DNA from: Cristatella mucedo
Taxonomy: Eukaryota > Bryozoa > Phylactolaemata > Cristatellidae
Assembly (NCBI GenBank): GCA_009760855.2
Contig: WPIO01000018.1
Span: 220,001 to 284,000 of the forward strand
Direction of reading: 5' to 3'
Length of the DNA stretch: 64,000 bases
The translations under genes were made by a program, and so were the position numbers. Under the pieces are notes generated by a model. That model was not told the origin of the DNA, did not search any database, and worked only from the letters and a program-made list of their open reading frames with translations. Shown here one piece after another: positions 33,789 to 46,779 of this stretch. Each line of letters begins with the position of its first letter. The stretch's first letter is position 1.

Positions 33789-35168
33789 ATGTCATTAGCC
33801 TCAGGTCATGTCCCAGAAACTTTCAAAAGAGCTGTAGTCAGGCCACTTCTCAAGAAATCGACAGTACCCCAAGAAAACTTGAGCAACTACCGCCCAGTTT
33901 CCCTTCCACCATTCCTATCAAAGACACTCGAACGGGTCGTGGCGGACCAGCTAAACTCATATATCGAAACCTCACCTTGCTAGTAACTACGCGTCTGGCT
34001 TTAGAGCAAATCACTGTCTCTTCTTGTTTTGCTCGATCTTTCGGCAGCTTTTGATACCATCGATCACAAAGTACTTCTAGAGCGCCTCTCATCTCGCCTG
34101 GGCATCACTGGCACTGCTCTGCAGTGGTTCAGGTCCTATCTCAGTGGGAGACTCCACAGTGTTGACGTGAATGGACAAAGATCATCTGAAGAACCTCTAA
34201 AATATGGAGTACCTCAGGGCTCTGTGCTAGGTCCGGTCCTTTTCACCGTTTATACTCTCCCTCTCGCTGATGTGATTGCCAAGCACAATCTAGGCTTTCA
34301 CTTCTATGCGGATGACACTCAGTTGTACCTTTGCTTTGATCCCTCCCAGCCTTCGAGCACCTCAAATTCTCTCAACTCACTTGCTGCATGCATTGATGAC
34401 ATCCGACCATGGATGGCAGCAAATTTTCTAAAACTAAACGATGATAAAACTAACTTACTAGTTATGGGCAAACCTAGTGTTATTCAGAAATTGGAAAGGC
34501 TGACTTTCAAAATTGGCTCTGCCAGCATATCTCCAGTTGCATCAGCTCGAAATCTAGGTGTCATATTCCAAAGCGACCTCTCGTTAGACGACCACATCAG
34601 CTCCACAGTCAAATCAGCCTATTTTCAGCTTCATAACATTGCTAAAATTAGGGCTTGTTTAGATAAGGATACCACGTCCAAGTTGGTCCATGCATTCGTG
34701 ACATCTCGTCTCGACTTCTGCAACTCACTGCTTACTGGCCTACCAGCATGTGCGATCAGGCGATTGCAGCTGGTGCAAAACTCTGCAGCTAGGCTTGTCT
34801 GTCGTGAGCGTCGCAGTTGCCACATTACTCCACTTCTCGCCGACCTGCACTGGTTACCAGTCAAGCAACGGATTGACTTCAAGGTTTTGTCGCTCACTTT
34901 TAGGTCTCTTCATTCTATGGCTCCAGCCTATCTTTCAGATATACTACCCCATCAGGCAAAGCATCGTACCACTCGCTTTTCGGAATCCAACAGTCGAGAA
35001 ATACCTCGTACAAACCTTAAATCCTTTGGAGACCGTGCATTTAGCTCGTATGCTCCCACAGCCTGGAACTCCCTCCCGACCTGCATCAGAACATCCCCTG
35101 ACCTGACCACATTTAAAAGAAACTTAAAAACATACCTATTTAGGACAGCATTTAGTGGGTCCTTGTGA
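33789..35168 (+). pseudogene. reverse transcriptase of LINE B
   Basis: RT block 1 lies at 33789-33983 (SNYRPVSLPPFLSKTLERVV), closed by a stop. The main frame resumes at 34029 and is open for 379 codons: [18 protein letters not shown] (block with catalytic Asp), [29 protein letters not shown] (YADD at 34305-34316), [16 protein letters not shown], the thumb, and the C-terminal L2-type GDRAFSSYAPTAWNSLP. All three catalytic Asp residues are retained. The frame begins without an ATG, as expected for the interior of a polyprotein. Confidence 0.9.
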
Positions 35169-35402
35169 TTCGTCCTCGATGTGCTTATGCGTGCTGACAC
35201 TGTTCATGCTGCCACTAACCACATTTGCATGCTGACCCAGTGCATGTAACCCCTAACCATGTTATTCATTTTGTTTGTTTTTCAAGCATGATTTTACTTA
35301 CTATTCTATAGCGTATCACTTTGCAGCAAATGTAAAGCGCCTAGAAAGAGATTAAGTTCTCTGAGGGCGCTTTATCGAGTGCAATATTATTATTATTATT
35401 AT

Positions 35403-36818
35403 TATCACTCCAAAGAGTCAGCATTTCTTTGGGTATACAACGACCTACTTTGGAATGCAGACATGGGTAGAGTGTCTCTGCTTGTTTTGCTTGATCTTTC
35501 GGCAGCTGTTGATACTATCGATTACAAAATTCTTCTAGAGCGCCTCTCATCTCGCCTGGGCATCACTGGCACTGCTCTGCAGTGGTTCAGGTCCTATCTC
35601 AGTGGGAGACTCCAGAGTATTGACGTGAATGGACAAAGATCATACGAGGTACCTCTGAAATATGGAGTACCTCAGGGCTCCATGCTAGCTCCGGTTCTTT
35701 TCACGGATTATACTCTGCCTCTCGCTGACTTCTATGCGGATGACACTCAGTTGTATCTTTGCTTTGATCCCTCCCAGCCTTCGAGCACCTCGATTTCTCT
35801 TAACTCACTTGCTGCATGTATTGATGACATCCGCACATGGATAGCAGATAATTTTCTAAAATTAAATGACAATAAAACTAACTTACTAGTTATGGGCAAA
35901 CCCAGTGTTATTCAGAAATTGGAAAGGCTGATGCTCAAAATTGGCTCTGCCAGCATATCTCCAGTTGAATCAGCTCAAAATCTAGGTGTCATATTCCAAA
36001 GCGATCGTCAGACGACCATATCAGCTCCACTGTCAAATTGGCCTATTTCAGCTTCATAACATTGCTAAAATTCGGGCTTGTTTAGATAAGGATACCACGT
36101 CCAAGTTGGTCCATGCATTCGTGACATCCCGTCCTGACTTCTGCAAATCACTGCTCGCTGGCCTACCGGCATGTGCGATCAGGCGATTGCAGCTGGTGCA
36201 AAACTCTGCAGCTAGGCTTGTCTGCCGTGAGCATGGCAGCTGCCACATAACACCACTTCTCGCCGACCTGCACTGGCTACCAGTCAAGCAACGGATTGAC
36301 TTCAAGGTTTTGTCGCTCACTTTTAGGTCCCTTCATTCTTTGGCCCCAGCCAATCTCTCAGATATACTCCCCCATCAGGCCAATTATTGTACCACCCGCT
36401 TTTCGGAATCCAACAGTCTACAAACACCCCATGTAAACCTCAAATACTTTGGAGACAGTGCATTTAGTTCGTATACTTCCAAAGCGTGGAACTCCCTCCC
36501 GACTTGCGTCAGACCTGACCACATTTAAAAAGAATTTAAAAACACACCTATTTAGGACAGCATTTAGTGGGTCCTTGTGATTCGTCCTTGATGTGCTTGT
36601 GCGTGCTGACACTGTGAATGCTGCCACTAACCACATTTGCATGCTGACCCTGTGCATGTTACCCCTAACCATGTTATTCATTTTGTTTGTTTATCAAGGA
36701 TGGTTTTACTTACCATTCAATTGCATTTCCCTTTGCAGCAAATGTAAAGCGCTTAGAAAGAGATTAAGTTCTCTGAAGGCGCTTTATCAAGCGCATTATT
36801 ATTATCATTATTATGTTA
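35403..36818 (+). mobile_element. LINE family B, second head-to-tail copy, 5'-truncated in RT
   Basis: It begins within the RT (LLDLSAAVDTIDYKILLER) right after the ATT tail of the previous copy and ends with its own hairpin and ATT tail near 36745-36815. A deletion removes about ten residues before [13 protein letters not shown] frameshift near 36005 splits the RT into two frames (35379-36059 and 35986-36528). Confidence 0.93.
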
Positions 36819-37166
36819 GCAATGATGTTCTTAACAACGAAAAGGAACGGGCGTGCAAGTTCTTGGAAACATTTCCGGGGAACTTCATTGCTAGCCGCTG
36901 GTCTGAAAAGATTATGCAGGTGGTCCGGAATCGCGGTGACAGTGCTCGTCTGGGTAGTATTGCTGATAATGAGGACGAAGATCCTGATAATATTAGCGAG
37001 CCGCTGGCGTTGGCACCCGATATTGAGTAGACAAGCGGCAGAAAAAAGAGCATCAGCACAGAAGGCTGCTGCGGGCGTGCAGATACGCTCTGTGGTGCTC
37101 CCGAAGAAGGCACCAGCGATGGTCACAAATCAGCCATTAACTTTGAGCTTTTTCTCGAGAAAGTAG
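36819..37166 (+). pseudogene. unassigned coding remnant downstream of LINE B
   Basis: After the ATT tail a plus frame reads NDVLNNEKERACKFLETFPG, then NEDEDPDNISEPLALAPDIE, and stops at TAG 37028-37030. The neighbouring frame then reads RQAAEKRASAQKAAAGVQIR and closes at 37164-37166. Composition is protein-like on each side of the stop, suggesting one sequence with a single frame change. A third reading beyond the TAG stays open to 37277. I do not recognise the family; the upstream part of the open frame is only LINE tail. Confidence 0.4.
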
Positions 37167-37408
37167 GCTCACTTTTCGTGATCGAGCCCTGGATCCTTAC
37201 CCTGGATCCGGTCAGCCGCTGCGAACTTCGCAGTAAAAATCATCGCTTTCGAAATCGCTGTCTTTCTGCTGCCGAATAGAGCTCGACAAGCCCGACGTCA
37301 CTTTTCGCCTGTTTGTATATAACTTGACCATTATTCAGACAGCTATCGCAGTCCGTTCACCCAGGTTACCATGGTAGCCCGGGTTACCGCCGTCGGGCTC
37401 CATTGCTG
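37167..37408. other. unassigned sequence with an X-box-like palindrome
   Basis: GTTACCATGGTAGC at 37365-37378 is one base from the RFX X-box consensus; the chance expectation is not negligible. Confidence 0.25.
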
Positions 37409-39794
<2,386 letters not shown>

Positions 39795-39945
39795 ATAATA
39801 GAAATAATAATAAACAGATTTGACATTTGCATGACACACTCAGGCAACTTACTCTCTTTATGCGCACTTTGCATATGCTCTGAGTGAAAGCTTATCAATA
39901 TAGCTAATGATAACATGCGAAGCATCAGCATGCATAAGCACACAA
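39795..39945 (-). mobile_element. possible diverged LINE B-like 3' end
   Basis: AATAATAATAAACAG tail, a hairpin-like ACTCTCTTTATGCGCACTTTGC block and CAGCATGCATAAGCACA resemble the B 3' region in order, with low identity. Confidence 0.4.
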
Positions 39946-40950
39946 TGTATGGGTAGTTGCAATTGGATTTTTGCCGTGCCTAAAACCTAAGCAGCAGCTA
40001 CCTGCCGGAGGTGGTGATGGTAGTGGACGCTGTATATGAGGATCTAGCTAGGGTAGGCCACCATGTGCAGGCCCACTGCAGGTGCCACTATGTGTGTGCT
40101 TCTAGAAAATAGGCGTAGTAAAGCACCCTCACCATCAGCGACACAGTCGTCGAGAAAGATTCTGAATCCTATTTTTACGTAGCTCTTTACGAGAGCCTGA
40201 ATACTTGCCTACTCCTATCTGTCTAGAGTGAGCCATAAGGAGAGATGGAAACTTGTGCCCGATATGAACTAGCACCATTTTGAGGCTCCTGGATGAACTG
40301 GAGCCTAGGAATTCCCATTCACTTTAGTTACAGGTGATTCCTACAGCAACCAATAGACCGGCCACAGTGTTGCAGATGCCTAGCCAAACTTGTCATCTGA
40401 AGAAGTAGGAAAAAAGTTGGTAACGAATGTGTTATTTTCACAATTTCATCAAACAAGTTTCACTCCTCAAGCATACATTTGGACTTGGTGAGACCAGGGC
40501 CTCTTGTACGATTGCCGAGGACTTTTAGGAAGGGGGAAGTGTGGCTGTTTCGTTTAGAACGATCCATCATGCACAAGCACAAGTTGCTTCAGTGTTCAAC
40601 GGGTTCTCATCTAGTTAATTAGATAGAAACCTACGAGGCTGTCTTTTTCTTTTCTTTACTAGTCTGTAAATGTACCGGAATTATACCGATTACAAACGAC
40701 ATTTCACACATTACCTGGTATTGTGCAAGCATTCCATCTAGCGAGAAGCAACTGTTGACCTTACCTTCAAGAGCTTTCTTGCAGTGTTTGCAAGTGAAAT
40801 TTGGTGCTCATGGTTAGTCATGATCACTGGCAGGCACGCCGAAGTACAAAACTTTGCAAGCCTCCCACAATACATCTCTAATACACGTCATGCCAATCGA
40901 GTATGGCTTTTCACTGCATGCATGCATGCACGCATGCAAGTAAGTATTAT
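39946..40950. other. unassigned sequence
   Basis: No supported gene. A purine run AGGAAGGGGGAAG at 40527-40539 followed by TG resembles a polypurine tract/LTR start, but no partner LTR was found. Confidence 0.35.
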
Positions 40951-41350
40951 GTATGTATCTCCGTCTGTGGCTCGACAAAAAACCACAAAGACACTGTGTT
41001 CGGCAGGAGAGTTTGTGTAGCGCACCCAAAGTCTAAGCGGCTTTCGGTACGCATTCGATAGCCAACAGAATTCATCTCATGCAGCAAAGAGAAAGTGAGA
41101 AGCATAGCAGAATCTGGAGAGCAGTTGAGGTAGTTAGTAGCATGGCAGTAGCAGCTCAGGACCGCTGGAAAGGATGTGCCATAGTCGGCAGCAGGAGAGT
41201 ATATGTCGTTGCTTAAGAATTGTAGAATTGAGTTCCACAGTCTAGAATCTACAGAGCAAAAGCTTCTGGCGTCAACTGACTTTTAGCTGACAAACGAAAC
41301 TGCTAACTTATGGTCCATACAAGATCTGAGAGCAAACAAGACCTGAGACC
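40951..41350 (-). mobile_element. LINE family A 3' fragment, diverged
   Basis: The minus strand matches the A 3' end (GTATGTATCTCCGTCTGTGG on plus) and continues into the S-F-C-S-V-D-S-R-L-W-N-S-coding remnant near 41220-41280. Confidence 0.85.
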
Positions 41351-41479
41351 CTTGTGTGAAAGCTTAAGAATTTAACTCTGTAGTAAGGTCACATTGTGCA
41401 ATTCAATACTGTATTCGGAAATAAATCTTCTAGCTAATCAGTAAACTTAAAATCTCATTGTAGAGCCGACTGCAAAAGT

Positions 41480-41550
41480 TGCGTCGGCCGGGAATCGAAC
41501 CCGGGCCGCCCGCGTGGCAGGCGAGCATTCTACCACTGAACCACCGACGC
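41480..41550 (-). tRNA. tRNA-Gly (anticodon GCC)
   Basis: A 71-nt minus-strand gene with acceptor GCGTCGG/CCGACGC and discriminator A. The A box is TGGTTCAGTGG and the B box GGTTCGATTCC. The anticodon loop CTGCCAC gives anticodon GCC, which reads GGC/GGT glycine codons. It has no intron and the CCA end is not encoded. A pol III terminator TTTT follows three bases after the gene (AACTTTT). From memory it is nearly identical to animal tRNA-Gly(GCC), so probably functional. It is identical to the copy at 44973-45043. Confidence 0.97.
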
Positions 41551-43920
41551 TTACGAAATTATAGACACGATAATGTGTAGTGCTTACTGGTTACTGATTT
41601 TGCTTGAATTTAATCCTGTAGATAAATGTGGCGGCGCTCAGCACTGGCTTGGTTGGCATTATTCAAGCTTGTGACAGATTAGCAAAACGTTTGACTGATA
41701 ATCCACTCAACGCTAAATTCTTTACCGTACTAATTCGCCCTGCAGCACTGTAGCTCGGGTTGTGGCTACGTTGCGTGGCAGCAGAATTGCGTAATTTACA
41801 TACATAAATGCATAGGCGGCGTCGCAGTGCTTTGAATCGCAGCGCACTATTGGGACATTGGATACATTTCAGCCAACGAACAAAATACAGTTGATTAGCT
41901 AAAGACCACAGAAATTTTCGTCGTGGTGCACTGTTGACTGCAAAGCATCTGCTTTCTGCTGGAAACGTTCACACAGCTCCAAGATATCGGGAGGCCTTTT
42001 GTTGATGACTTTACAAAGTCCATTAGCTGTTTCGCTCCAGCGATAGATGAAAGTCGGTTAACTGGTCAATCCAAGCCTGCGGTAGTGTGCGCCTGCTGCT
42101 TCTGCTGCTTCTAATTAGCGAAGCGCCTGACGCTAAAGTGCACATGCCTCGCCTATCGCCAATAGTTAAGCCACTGACGCAGCCCAGCGTAAGGCCGCCG
42201 ATGCTATTTAATTATATTTCGTGTCGTCTGCTGCGATTGATGACGCTCTCGTGTATGTGCCCGTTGAGAGTAATAACGGAGAGTCTCATTTCCCGCGAAC
42301 GTTCGCCCGCTGTGTCTCGGCGAGACTCCCGCCGGCACGGCCGCGCACGAGTCGCTGTCGTATGATACCGTCCAGGGCTCTTATATTTTCCGCAATCGCA
42401 GGCTTCTCATTGGTGGAAATCGCATCGTCGAAAAAGGGCGAATCAAGAAAGTAATTCTTTGGACAAGTAATTCACGATTATCGAACGAATGCTCCTCTTG
42501 CCGAACTGGAACGCTCCGGTCGAGATCAGCTGTCTCGGCTCCGAGAAGCTCCCCAAGTGGCTTCGAGGAACCTCGCTACTGCATTTGGTGGAGTGAGCTA
42601 TTATATACGGGGTTATTTTCGCTCGCAAGTGCAATATAGAGAAAAAACTCTCTGCAGACGACGGCATGCAGAAACAATTTATTCCACGCTGGCAGCAGTT
42701 GTCCTACAGCTTAGGATGCATGTGCCTTCAGCAGGAATTGGTCTACAGGATATAGTTATACTTTCAAATTGCGAGTGACTGACCTCAGGCCATTCGCCAT
42801 ACACTGGAGATAGTCCCCAGATAATAAATCTCACGTCTCCCGATAGCTTTCTCGTGAGATATAGAACTACGAGTTCAAAGATCCTCCTTTAATATCGCCT
42901 TGTGGATTAATAAGATCCTAGATGACCACGTGACGGATGCAAATAATCGCAATACCTCGTCCTTTTTGTCTGCAGCCACTTTATATAGCGACTTGCCATT
43001 ACCGGGGCGATGGAGTCAATAGCGCCTTAAAAGAACAATCACTTTCATATCTTTGCTATAAAGACGTCATTCAGCCCAATACATATTTTACGATAAGCTC
43101 CCTAATATAAGGCTGGTATGCTAGGTTCAGAACGTATCTTAGATCATTTTGGATGAACAGTATGAGGTCTCTTTTACGGCCGGTATTGTAGCTGGTCGTG
43201 TCGAAGCTCAGTATTCCTATTTTGTCCCAACACTCTATTAGCCGTCGGCTTCGATGACGACTCCAGCTATATCTAGAGAGGACTCCGAATTAAGCATAGC
43301 CTCCACAAGTAGTGTGTATCGTACGTAATCCTACATCAAATAAGGCAGGCAGCTTAATATCCCTGACGTAGCAGAATCCTCCATTACTATACCGTCAAAG
43401 TGTGGAGCTAGTGGATGTTTTCTAGCTAAAAGACTCTGATTTGCTTGGCATGCTCAACTCAGCGGTGCTAAACTGCGTTCTGAAAATTGTCTCGAAACTC
43501 AACACAAACTCTCACCTTCGTGAGGCCGAAGAGCAACGGTGCAGACAACTGCATATCCGGAGTACGGTTCGCCACCTGGATTTCCTTTCGTCTGTCTGTC
43601 TGCTGCTGGTGCGACTTACAGAGAGTTACTCGCTGCTTTCCGAAGTTAAATCAGTCGACCATAACTTCGCTTTTCTCGTTACCTTGGCACCGCAGTGAGC
43701 TGTTAAGTTGCTGCATTGGCTTCGCTCAAATTCCCCCATTTGACTGCCAGAGTCAGCATGCGAAGCCACTATTGGCAATTTAGCCCACGAGCTTCACTCT
43801 TCAAGTCATCTATCTACTTTTTTTTACCCAAGCTGTGGCATGGCTTCAGCAAGCTCGTAATCTCGGCAGTATAAAGCGATGCGTGCGCATGGAGGTTAAA
43901 GAGCTGCTTATGAAGTACGC
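41551..43920. other. unassigned sequence
   Basis: Short open frames only; none has a recognisable domain or convincing splice context. Confidence 0.4.
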
Positions 43921-43989
43921 TCGAGAGAGAGAAACAGGGAGAGAGAGACGTAGAGACAGAGAGAGAGAGAGAGAAAGAGAGAGAGACAG

Positions 43990-44076
<87 letters not shown>

Positions 44077-44151
44077 CAGAGACAGAGAGAGACAGAGACA
44101 GAGACAGAGACAGAGAGACGGAGACAGAGACTGAGAGGCAGAAAGACAGAC

Positions 44152-44182
<31 letters not shown>

Positions 44183-44277
44183 CAGAGAGACAGAGAGACA
44201 GAGAGAGACAGAGAGACAGAGAGAGACAGAGACAGAGACAGAGAGACGGAGACAGAGACTGAGAGGCGAAGAAAGAC

Positions 44278-44334
<57 letters not shown>

Positions 44335-44435
44335 CAGAGAGACAGAGAGACAGAGAGACAGAGAGAGACAGAGAGACAGAGAGAGACAGAGACAGAGACA
44401 GAGAGACGGAGACAGAGACTGAGAGGCAGAAAGAC

Positions 44436-44525
<90 letters not shown>

Positions 44526-44607
44526 GGAGAGAGAGAGAGAGACAGAGAGAGACAGAGAGAGACAGAGGCAGAGACAGAGACAGAGAGACGGAGACAGAGA
44601 GGCAGAA

Positions 44608-44702
<95 letters not shown>
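43921..44702. repeat. (GA)n/(GACA)n array with higher-order repeat
   Basis: A 780-bp purine-rich array. The marker GACGGAGACAGAGACTGAG starts at 44117, 44245 and 44405, with a shortened form at 44587. That gives irregular 128-182-bp higher-order units, which implies segmental duplication on top of slippage. The 307-codon Leu-Ser frame on the minus strand is an artefact of the array. Confidence 0.95.
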
Positions 44703-44706
<4 letters not shown>

Positions 44707-44972
44707 CCATGTATGCTGCTAGCTGTTTATAGCACAAACTAATCTAGTGCTATTTTTCTTAAATGGCTTGCTTGCTGTAGTCATTGCAGCTCATGTAGCC
44801 ATGGTAACTAGTTAGCTCTATCCGGTTTTATGGCTGTTTTGTGCACAGAGGCTGTCACAGTAGTCCTGCGTAGGAGTCACTGCTCATCTAGTTGCTTCAC
44901 AGCGGAGCAGCGTGAAACCAAATCGGTTCAATTAGCATCTTACGGATGAAAATTACATCAAGATGTAAAAGT
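44703..44972. other. spacer between the GA array and tRNA-Gly
   Basis: Contains GTAGCCATGGTAAC at 44795-44808, an X-box-like palindrome; no gene seen. Confidence 0.3.
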
Positions 44973-45043
44973 TGCGTCGGCCGGGAATCGAACCCGGGCC
45001 GCCCGCGTGGCAGGCGAGCATTCTACCACTGAACCACCGACGC
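44973..45043 (-). tRNA. tRNA-Gly (anticodon GCC), second copy
   Basis: Identical over all 71 nt to 41480-41550, with the same orientation and the same 3' flank AACTTTT containing the pol III terminator. The remaining flanks differ, so only the gene and its immediate 3' end are shared. Predicted intact cloverleaf, A box and B box as in the first copy. Confidence 0.97.
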
Positions 45044-46300
45044 TCACAGAATGGAGGCGCTAATATTTGTAGTGGCTCCTTCTCTGCTCGAATAGGCAGC
45101 GCTAGTGTAAATTGGTGACAAGTTGCATCCTTGGGACTAGAGGTATCCATGTTCTGCATCTCTGCTGCCGACTTGACGTAATTTACGACGCGGCAGCATG
45201 TGTGCGCCGACCACTCGATTTACAAGTAGCAACGTCATAACCGCAAAGCCACCGTCCAATACTGGCCAACTCGGCGGCAGCCGAGGCCACCTGCGAACTA
45301 GAGTTTCGCAGGTGGCCTCGGCGAGCCGCAGCGAGCGGCCGAAGTAGCGCTGCATTGCCTCGGCTTCCGGGACTCGGAGCTTGCGCGATGCGTCCCTGAA
45401 AGCGTCGCAGCCGCTCGCTCGCTCGCTGGCCCTGCTCGCTGCCAGGTGGCGAGCAGGACGAATGCGACTGCTCTGTGCAGTGCAGTGACGTCGGACGCAT
45501 CGAGAAAGCGGGTGGTGGCTGATTGAGCGCGCTTGCTGTTCCCGGTTGGGGGCGGGGGGGGGGGTGGCGGCCTGCGTCCTGGTAACCTGGATACAGTTGT
45601 GTGGTAACCTGGATCCTGTTCGTTCTTCCACGCTGTCGGCGCTTCCGGTTTACCAAAGGTCAATGCGTCGACGCGCCCTCCCTTCCCCCGCCCGAACCTC
45701 CACCCTCCCGCCGCCATCACGCGGCCCGGCCTACCGCGGCCAACGTGTGGCCCAGAAGCTCTCTTTCCCACACTACGCCTCCTCGTCACTGCATTCCTTC
45801 GCCGACGGCGACGTCGGTCGCCGAGCTCGGCGTTTCGTAGAGGACGCACGTCCGCGCGCCAATGCGGCTGCGCAGCCCGCCACTACTCGGTTTCCCGCCT
45901 CCGGCGGCGCCAGCTCGTGAGCGAGCGCCATCTGGCGCGACCGGCCGGACTTCGCAGTCTTTGCGCCCGTTGATCCGTGGCGCGGTGCATTTCATTGACC
46001 GGCGCGCCTCATTTACCTCCGTGCGACTCGGTTCGGCTCGCGTGACACTTTGTTCTCCGCGGCTCTTAGGCTGCTCGTGCGCCTCCGCCAGCGCCAGCTC
46101 GAGCAGCCGGAGGCTGTGGGCGCAGCCGCGGCGCACCGTCAACAGTCCAGTCGCAGCCGGTCGGTTGACGGTGCGGTGCCTGCTTAAGCATGCATAGGCG
46201 CGAAGCTGCTCTCCTTCTCGCTCTATTTCTCCTTCCCTCTCTTTCTTTCTCAACCCTTCTCTTCTTCTCACTATCTTTTTCTCACTCTCTTTCTCACTCA

Positions 46301-46302
<2 letters not shown>
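45044..46302. other. GC/CpG-rich region without a supported gene
   Basis: Dense overlapping open frames on both strands suggest a CpG island. It contains a perfect 18-bp inverted repeat at 45280-45322. No conserved domain could be read. Confidence 0.4.
45280..45322. repeat. perfect 18-bp inverted repeat, 7-nt loop
   Basis: Arms at 45280-45297 (GCCGAGGCCACCTGCGAA) and 45305-45322 are exact reverse complements around CTAGAGT. The stem is GC-rich and very stable if single-stranded or transcribed. Confidence 0.95.

Positions 46303-46376
<74 letters not shown>
46303..46376. repeat. (CT)n microsatellite
   Basis: About 36 CT units, preceded by 100 bp of imperfect pyrimidine-rich sequence. Confidence 0.95.
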
Positions 46377-46380
<4 letters not shown>

Positions 46381-46779
46381 GACGGTCCGCACGAGCGCCG
46401 ACGATGGCAGCGCCAGGTGGTCGTCGTCGGTTGTCGCTGCGTGGCGCTCCCTGCGAGGAAGTGCCGGACGCCGGTCTCGCAGCGACTTCCGTCCGTCCCA
46501 GCAGCGCTCGTCTCATCGGCCTGCTTCGCGCATCGGCTGGATGTCGCAGAGTAAGCTACGGTTCCAAAATAAATGAACGCCGTTCTTGATTATGCGATCC
46601 TCATCTTACTTTCGCTCCGTCAAGTCGCACCGAGTGGCTCGATGGTTATTCTCAACGTTTTCAGTTCTTTTCGTCTACACCCACTACCGCCCCTATAGCC
46701 CCGGGCCCCTGTAGCTTCCCTTTGATGCATCCTTCATGGCTTGCAATATCTACCGAGCTTCGTGACCGAAGCGGGGTAA

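Larger units (their letters stand above)
32100..35402 (+). mobile_element. LINE family B (L2 clade), longest copy: endonuclease plus RT
   Basis: About 3.3 kb. The order is: a 5' region, an APE-type endonuclease (32390-33060), a linker with several frameshifts, the RT (33790-35168), a 3' UTR, the terminal hairpin near 35333-35372 and an (ATT)n tail. An L2-clade assignment rests on the RT C-terminal block GDRAFSSYAPTAWNSLP and the hairpin tail. An internal deletion near 33985-34020 and frameshifts make it non-autonomous. No ORF1 could be identified in the first 300 bp. A second B copy follows head-to-tail in its ATT tail. Confidence 0.92.

Noticed and set aside
37365-37378. X-box-like RFX motifs here, at 44795-44808 and at 62393-62406
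   Set aside because: A degenerate 14-mer consensus of this kind is expected about twice by chance in a window this size, and no target gene is attached.
40527-40541. Polypurine tract followed by TG, suggestive of an LTR boundary
   Set aside because: No matching second LTR, primer-binding site or pol sequence nearby.
43814-44737. 307-codon Leu/Ser-rich frame on the minus strand
   Set aside because: Produced entirely by the GA/GACA array.
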